A DNA stretch of 64,000 nt, from assembly GCA_910583835.1 (NCBI GenBank), contig CAJTYM010000015.1:12637-76636 (forward strand), given 5' to 3'. Every line of letters begins with the position of its first letter. Position 1 is the stretch's first letter. Both the position numbers and the translations under genes were made by a program. The stretch comes from an uncultured Lachnospiraceae bacterium (GTDB taxonomy: Bacteria; Bacillota; Clostridia; Lachnospirales; Lachnospiraceae). The notes below the pieces were generated by a model. It searched no databases and was not told where the DNA came from. It worked only from the letters and a program-made list of their open reading frames with translations. Below are positions 60,387 through 64,000 of this stretch, piece by piece.

Positions 60387-62855
60387 TTATTTCTTATACA
60401 ATGCCCGCACAGAGTTCAGCACACATAACATGGCAACTCCGCTGTCAGCGAAAACGGCCATCCACATGGAAGCGTGTCCGGTCAGCCCAAGCGCCATGAC
60501 GAGCGCTTTGACTGCCAGGGCAAACACCACATTTTGCCAGGCAATTTTGGTGGTCGATTTGGCAATGGAGATAGATTGGGGAACGGCCTGCATATTGGAG
60601 GTCATAAACACAACGTCTGCGGCTTCGATAGCGGCATCTGCGCCGCTTCCCATGGCAGCTCCTACATCTGCGCCGGCGAGCACCGGGGCATCGTTGATGC
60701 CATCGCCAACGAACATTACGGAGCCGTTCCTGCTGCGGATTTCCTGGAGCCTTGCTAATTTTTCTTCCGGCAGCAGCCGGGCAAACACTTCGTCAATGCC
60801 GGCTTCTTTTGCTATCGCCTGGGCGCTTTCGGTGGAATCTCCGGTCAGCATGGCAGTTTTGATGTGCAGCCGTTTGAGGGAAGCAATCGCATTCTTCGAT
60901 TCTGGTTTGAGCGTATCGGAAATCAGCAGGCAGCCGGCAAAATTTCCATTGATGGCCGCAAGAACTTCCGTACCATAGGAAATCTGGATATTTTTGGGAA
61001 GGACTACCTTGTATTTATCCATGAGTTTACGGTTGCCGACAAGCACTGTCCCCATGGAAAGTTCTGCCTGAACGCCGTGGCCGGCGATTTCCTCAAGTTT
61101 TGTGGGAGTTTCCAGTGTAAGGTTTTGTTCCCTTGCCGCCGTGGCGATGCTCACGGCAATCGGGTGGGTGGACTGCTGCTCACAGCTTGCGCAGAATGCC
61201 AGCAGTTCATCTTGGCTGTATTTTCCCACAGGGAGGATTTGCTGGACGGCGAAATTCCCTTTTGTGATGGTTCCAGTTTTATCCATGACAACGGCAGAAA
61301 CATTTTTTAAAGCTTCGATGGACACGCCGCCCTTGAAGAGGATTCCTTTTCTGGAGCCTGCGCCGATACCGGAGAAAAAGGCTAAGGGCACGCTCAGCAC
61401 CAGTGCACAGGGGCAGCTGATGACTAAGAAGGTCAGGGCAGTATAAATCCAATGGTTCCAATCTCCGGTAAACAGGGAGGGGAGAATGGCAGTGGCAAGC
61501 GCCACGACAACGACAAAGGGTGTATATACCCTGGAAAAACGCGTGATAAAACGGTCAATCTTCGGCTTGCTTGCGGCGGCATTTTCCACAGAATCGAGGA
61601 TTCTTGTCACCATAGAATTTTCCAGCGTTTTTTCCACGCGGATTTTCAATTGCCCGGAAGTGTTGATGCAGCCGGAGGTGACGGCGTCTCCTACAGCAGC
61701 TTTCACCGGGACGGGTTCTCCGGTGATGGGTGAAGTATCCAGGCGGCTTTCGCCCTCCAGAATAATGCCATCCAAGGGGATGCGGTCGCCAGGACGTACA
61801 AGCAGTACGTCATTAATCTGTGCCTCCTCGGCAGGAATGGCTTTTGTAGAATTCTCTGTCACAAGATTTACTACCTCCGGGCGCAGGTCCACGGCATCCA
61901 TAATCTGAGAACGGCTGCGGGAGACGGCAACTTCTTCAAAGTATTCGCCAATGCGGTAAAACAGCATGACGCCCACAGCTTCCGCAAAGTCGCCGATGGC
62001 GAAGGCTCCCAGCGTGGCAAGGCTCATGAGGAAGTTTTCATCGAATACCTGCCCCTTGGTGAGGTTTTTGAGGGCGGTAAGCACAATCTGCCCGCCAAGG
62101 ATAATATAAGCGATAATGAAAAGGACAGAAGGAATCTGCGGATTGCCAAGGACGGCCTGTTCTAAGATTTCTCCAACAGCAAAGAGCGAAGCTCCGATAA
62201 TAATGCAAATCAGGTCTATCTGCTGTTCGCTGAGTCTGCGCTTTTTTTCCATGTGTTCCTGGCTTTGCAGCGATTTCTTACCTTTTCTGGAATTTTGCTG
62301 TTTTGTCACGGTTACACCAGATTCAATAGAAGAACAGATTTCCTGAAATTTTGCAATCAGTTCTGCCTCTTTCTGGGCAGCTTCCGGCGTTACGGAGACG
62401 CGCAGCTGCTTCGTTGTAAATGTTAAAGTAGCAGCATTTACTTGGGGAAGCTCATTGATACGGCTTTCCATCTTGGCAGCACAGTTTGCACAGCCAAGAT
62501 TTTCTACCAGGCAGGTGAATTTAACGCCCTCTGCCTCAAATGCATCCGGGCATTGGCGCTGCTCTGGAATCTTGTGCTCGTGATGATGTTCGTGGCTGCA
62601 GCAATCGTGCCCATGTCCGTGTTCATGCCCACAGCAGCCATGCTCATGTTCATGCCCATGTTCATGTTCATGCCCACAGCAGCCATGCTCATGTTCATGC
62701 TCATGCTCGCAGCAGCCATGTTCATGTTCTTGCTCATGCTCGCAGCAGCCATGCTCATGATTATGTTCATGGTCATTATGTTCCTGGATGTGATGGTGCC
62801 CATGATTGTAGGGATGTTGTTTTTCTGTAAGGTTGTTGTGTGTAGTATCACGCAT
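60387..62855 (-). CDS. Heavy-metal P1B-type ATPase with extended His/Cys-rich N-terminus
   Basis: 822 residues. Zn/Cd/Pb-type exporter: heavy-metal-associated domain with GCANCAAKM (about 124-132), membrane helices, the metal site CPC in TFLVISCPCALVLSV, phosphorylated Asp in VVMDKTGTITKG, and VGDGINDAPVLAGADVG. The first about 100 residues are almost only His, Glu, Gly and Cys, with five HGCCxHE-like units, and probably bind metal. ATG 62855 has GGGAGG just upstream, so the shorter start is used. An ArsR/SmtB-type palindrome lies 50 bases upstream of the start codon. Export of Zn, Cd or Co is expected. Confidence 0.9.
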   Translation of the reverse strand: MRDTTHNNLTEKQHPYNHGHHHIQEHNDHEHNHEHGCCEHEQEHEHGCCEHEHEHEHGCCGHEHEHGHEHEHGCCGHEHGHGHDCCSHEHHHEHKIPEQRQCPDAFEAEGVKFTCLVENLGCANCAAKMESRINELPQVNAATLTFTTKQLRVSVTPEAAQKEAELIAKFQEICSSIESGVTVTKQQNSRKGKKSLQSQEHMEKKRRLSEQQIDLICIIIGASLFAVGEILEQAVLGNPQIPSVLFIIAYIILGGQIVLTALKNLTKGQVFDENFLMSLATLGAFAIGDFAEAVGVMLFYRIGEYFEEVAVSRSRSQIMDAVDLRPEVVNLVTENSTKAIPAEEAQINDVLLVRPGDRIPLDGIILEGESRLDTSPITGEPVPVKAAVGDAVTSGCINTSGQLKIRVEKTLENSMVTRILDSVENAAASKPKIDRFITRFSRVYTPFVVVVALATAILPSLFTGDWNHWIYTALTFLVISCPCALVLSVPLAFFSGIGAGSRKGILFKGGVSIEALKNVSAVVMDKTGTITKGNFAVQQILPVGKYSQDELLAFCASCEQQSTHPIAVSIATAAREQNLTLETPTKLEEIAGHGVQAELSMGTVLVGNRKLMDKYKVVLPKNIQISYGTEVLAAINGNFAGCLLISDTLKPESKNAIASLKRLHIKTAMLTGDSTESAQAIAKEAGIDEVFARLLPEEKLARLQEIRSRNGSVMFVGDGINDAPVLAGADVGAAMGSGADAAIEAADVVFMTSNMQAVPQSISIAKSTTKIAWQNVVFALAVKALVMALGLTGHASMWMAVFADSGVAMLCVLNSVRALYKK

Positions 62856-62907
62856 AATAGTTCCTCCCACTATTTTTATCATTTCAATTTTTTATTATTT
62901 TTACACA

Positions 62908-62927
62908 TGAATGATTGTTCATATGAA
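62908..62927. promoter_or_regulatory. Candidate ArsR/SmtB-family operator
   Basis: TGAATGATTGTTCA (62908-62921) has the TGAA-N6-TTCA form used by SmtB/CzrA-type metal sensors, and TTCATATGAA (62918-62927) is a second overlapping palindrome. It sits about 50 bases before the metal ATPase start, on the promoter side. The repressor gene is not in the window. Confidence 0.5.
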
Positions 62928-62995
62928 TATTAAATCATATTTACCCTCGATATGTCAATAGGAAAAACAGATATTTTTTTATAGGAGTGAAGAAA

Positions 62996-63763
62996 ATGAA
63001 AAGAGTTCGACAAAATATCAGGATTAAAACGAAAGAACAGCTGCAGGGAATTCGTGAAAGCGGAAAACGGAATATTGAGATATTAGATACGGTAGCCGAG
63101 CAAATTCGGGCAGGGATGACTACGGAAGAGGTGAATCAGATTGTTTATGGAAAGACCAGGGCATTGGGGGGTATGCCGGCGCCTTTGAATTTTCAAGGAT
63201 TTCCCAAGAGCGTTTGTACATCGGTGAACAATCAGGTATGTCATGGAATTCCTTCCAACGAAGTTGTATTGATGGAGGGAGACATTGTGAATGTAGATGT
63301 TTCTACTATATATCAAGGTTACTTCTCAGATTCCTCCCGCATGTTTTGCATTGGTGAGGTTTCGCCGGAGGCCGAAAGGCTGGTAACAGTGACAAGGGAG
63401 TGTATGGAGGAGGGGATAAAGCAGGTGTTTCCGGGCAATCGGTTTGGAACAATGGGAAATGCCGTATACCGCCATGCCAGAAACAATGGGTATACGGTGG
63501 TAAGGCAGATAGGCGGTCATGGGGTTGGCCTGGAGTTTCATGAAGATCCATTTGTCAGCTTTGTATCCAAAGCAGGTAGCGGAGCTGTGTTTGTACCGGG
63601 TATGGTATTTACGATAGAGCCCATGGTAAATCAGGGGCGCAATCAGATTTATATAGATGACAGCAACAAGTGGACCGTGTATACGATGGATAGGAAATTA
63701 TCTGCCCAATGGGAGGTCACAGTGGCAGTGACTGAGACAGGATATGAAATATTAGCTTATTAG
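62996..63763 (+). CDS. map: Methionine aminopeptidase, type I
   Basis: 255 residues. Removes the N-terminal Met of new proteins. Metal ligands are visible: Asp in VDVSTIYQGYFSDSSR (two Asp), His in IGGHGVGLEFHEDPF, Glu in FTIEPMV and Glu in WEVTVAVTE. The substrate-loop His residue is in VCHGIPS. ATG 62996 has AGGAG eight bases upstream and is preferred to the GTG at 62987, which overlaps that site. It stands alone, before the presumed rRNA promoters. Confidence 0.95.
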   Translation: MKRVRQNIRIKTKEQLQGIRESGKRNIEILDTVAEQIRAGMTTEEVNQIVYGKTRALGGMPAPLNFQGFPKSVCTSVNNQVCHGIPSNEVVLMEGDIVNVDVSTIYQGYFSDSSRMFCIGEVSPEAERLVTVTRECMEEGIKQVFPGNRFGTMGNAVYRHARNNGYTVVRQIGGHGVGLEFHEDPFVSFVSKAGSGAVFVPGMVFTIEPMVNQGRNQIYIDDSNKWTVYTMDRKLSAQWEVTVAVTETGYEILAY

Positions 63764-63811
63764 GAATGGCTGAACGGTAACCAAAAAAATGAAAAAATTT
63801 GTAAAAACATG

Positions 63812-63840
63812 TTGACATTGGAAAATAAACGTGATATTAT
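63812..63840 (+). promoter_or_regulatory. Strong promoter P1 of a presumed rRNA operon
   Basis: TTGACA (63812-63817) and TATTAT (63835-63840) with 17 bases between. Confidence 0.65.
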
Positions 63841-63885
63841 AACACTCGTTGTTGAGCATAGCACTTAGAAAATTAGAAAAAGTAC

Positions 63886-63914
63886 TTGACAGAAGCGAAT
63901 AGCTGTGATAGACT
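63886..63914 (+). promoter_or_regulatory. Strong promoter P2 of a presumed rRNA operon
   Basis: TTGACA (63886-63891) and TAGACT (63909-63914) with 17 bases between, 74 bases after P1. The leader that follows (GAACCTTGATAACTGAACAG) is like the pre-16S leaders of many Firmicutes. The rRNA itself would begin beyond the window, so this reading is an inference. Confidence 0.65.
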
Positions 63915-64000
63915 ATAAAAGCTGTCGCGGAAACAACGACAGAGAACCTTGATAACTGAACAGTGGAATAACCTTGAAAGATTCAAGAGAGTTTCCGTTA

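Noticed and set aside
62560..62820. Plus-strand frame rich in His, Ala and Val
   Set aside because: It is the complement of the His-Cys repeat of the metal ATPase; no ribosome site.

Overview
The window reads as a chromosomal segment of a Gram-positive anaerobe of the class Clostridia, most likely a gut Lachnospiraceae species. This rests on the AGGAGG-type ribosome sites, a superoxide reductase, very large secreted multidomain proteins with BspA-type leucine-rich, Big2, LamG-like and low-complexity linker segments, a HPr-like protein without the usual active-site His, and an endosialidase-like 138-residue protein that I associate with this family. I cannot name a genus. No tRNA, rRNA gene, CRISPR array, prophage or transposase is visible. 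The right edge (63.8-64.0 kb) holds tandem TTGACA promoters and a leader that look like the start of an rRNA operon lying just outside the window.

Layout. 0-6.1 kb: a HPr-like protein and a 1859-residue secreted gluzincin metallopeptidase. 6.2-9 kb: a small membrane protein, a thymidylate synthase and dihydrofolate reductase pair, and an AEC transporter. 9.2-13.9 kb: branched-chain amino-acid genes (ilvB, ilvN, ilvE) with an isochorismatase-like hydrolase and a flavin reductase between them. 14-17.6 kb: a ROK regulator divergent from an SDR dehydrogenase and a GPH-type sugar symporter. 17.7-25 kb: small and membrane proteins, a peptidoglycan-binding/SpoIID-like protein, superoxide reductase, an AMP-forming ligase with a divergent XRE regulator, and an alcohol plus aldehyde dehydrogenase pair. 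25.1-29.3 kb: a five-gene sulfonate/nitrate-type ABC importer. 29.5-35.8 kb: a LacI regulator and a complete ribose operon (rbsKDACB). 36-40.2 kb: a giant GH2 glycosidase. 40.3-45.1 kb: aspartokinase, then HD hydrolase, condensation-type acyltransferase, zinc-ribbon membrane protein and esterase. 46-58.2 kb: a surface protein coupled to clpC, followed by a signalling and envelope cluster (CHASE2 adenylate cyclase, TIM-barrel protein, GAF/HD-GYP protein, Ig-like surface protein, FecR protein, endosialidase-like protein). 58.3-63.8 kb: radA, deoC, a metal P-type ATPase on the other strand, and methionine aminopeptidase.

How it works together. Three sugar or carbon modules (ROK-SDR-symporter, LacI-rbs, GH2) each carry their own candidate operator sequences near the promoter. 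The most unusual biology I see is: (1) an 828-bp near-perfectly organised palindrome at 45082-45909 made of two diverged head-to-head half-elements whose hairpins differ in sequence but keep base pairing; (2) an ABC importer whose two ATPases carry complementary defects that all map to one of the two composite ATP sites; and (3) an about 8-kb cAMP/HD-GYP/FecR surface-signalling block sitting between clpC and radA, two genes that are commonly neighbours in Firmicutes. Several further short palindromic elements (8981-9145, 19951-19993, 29343-29393, 30660-30788) suggest families of small structured repeats in this genome.
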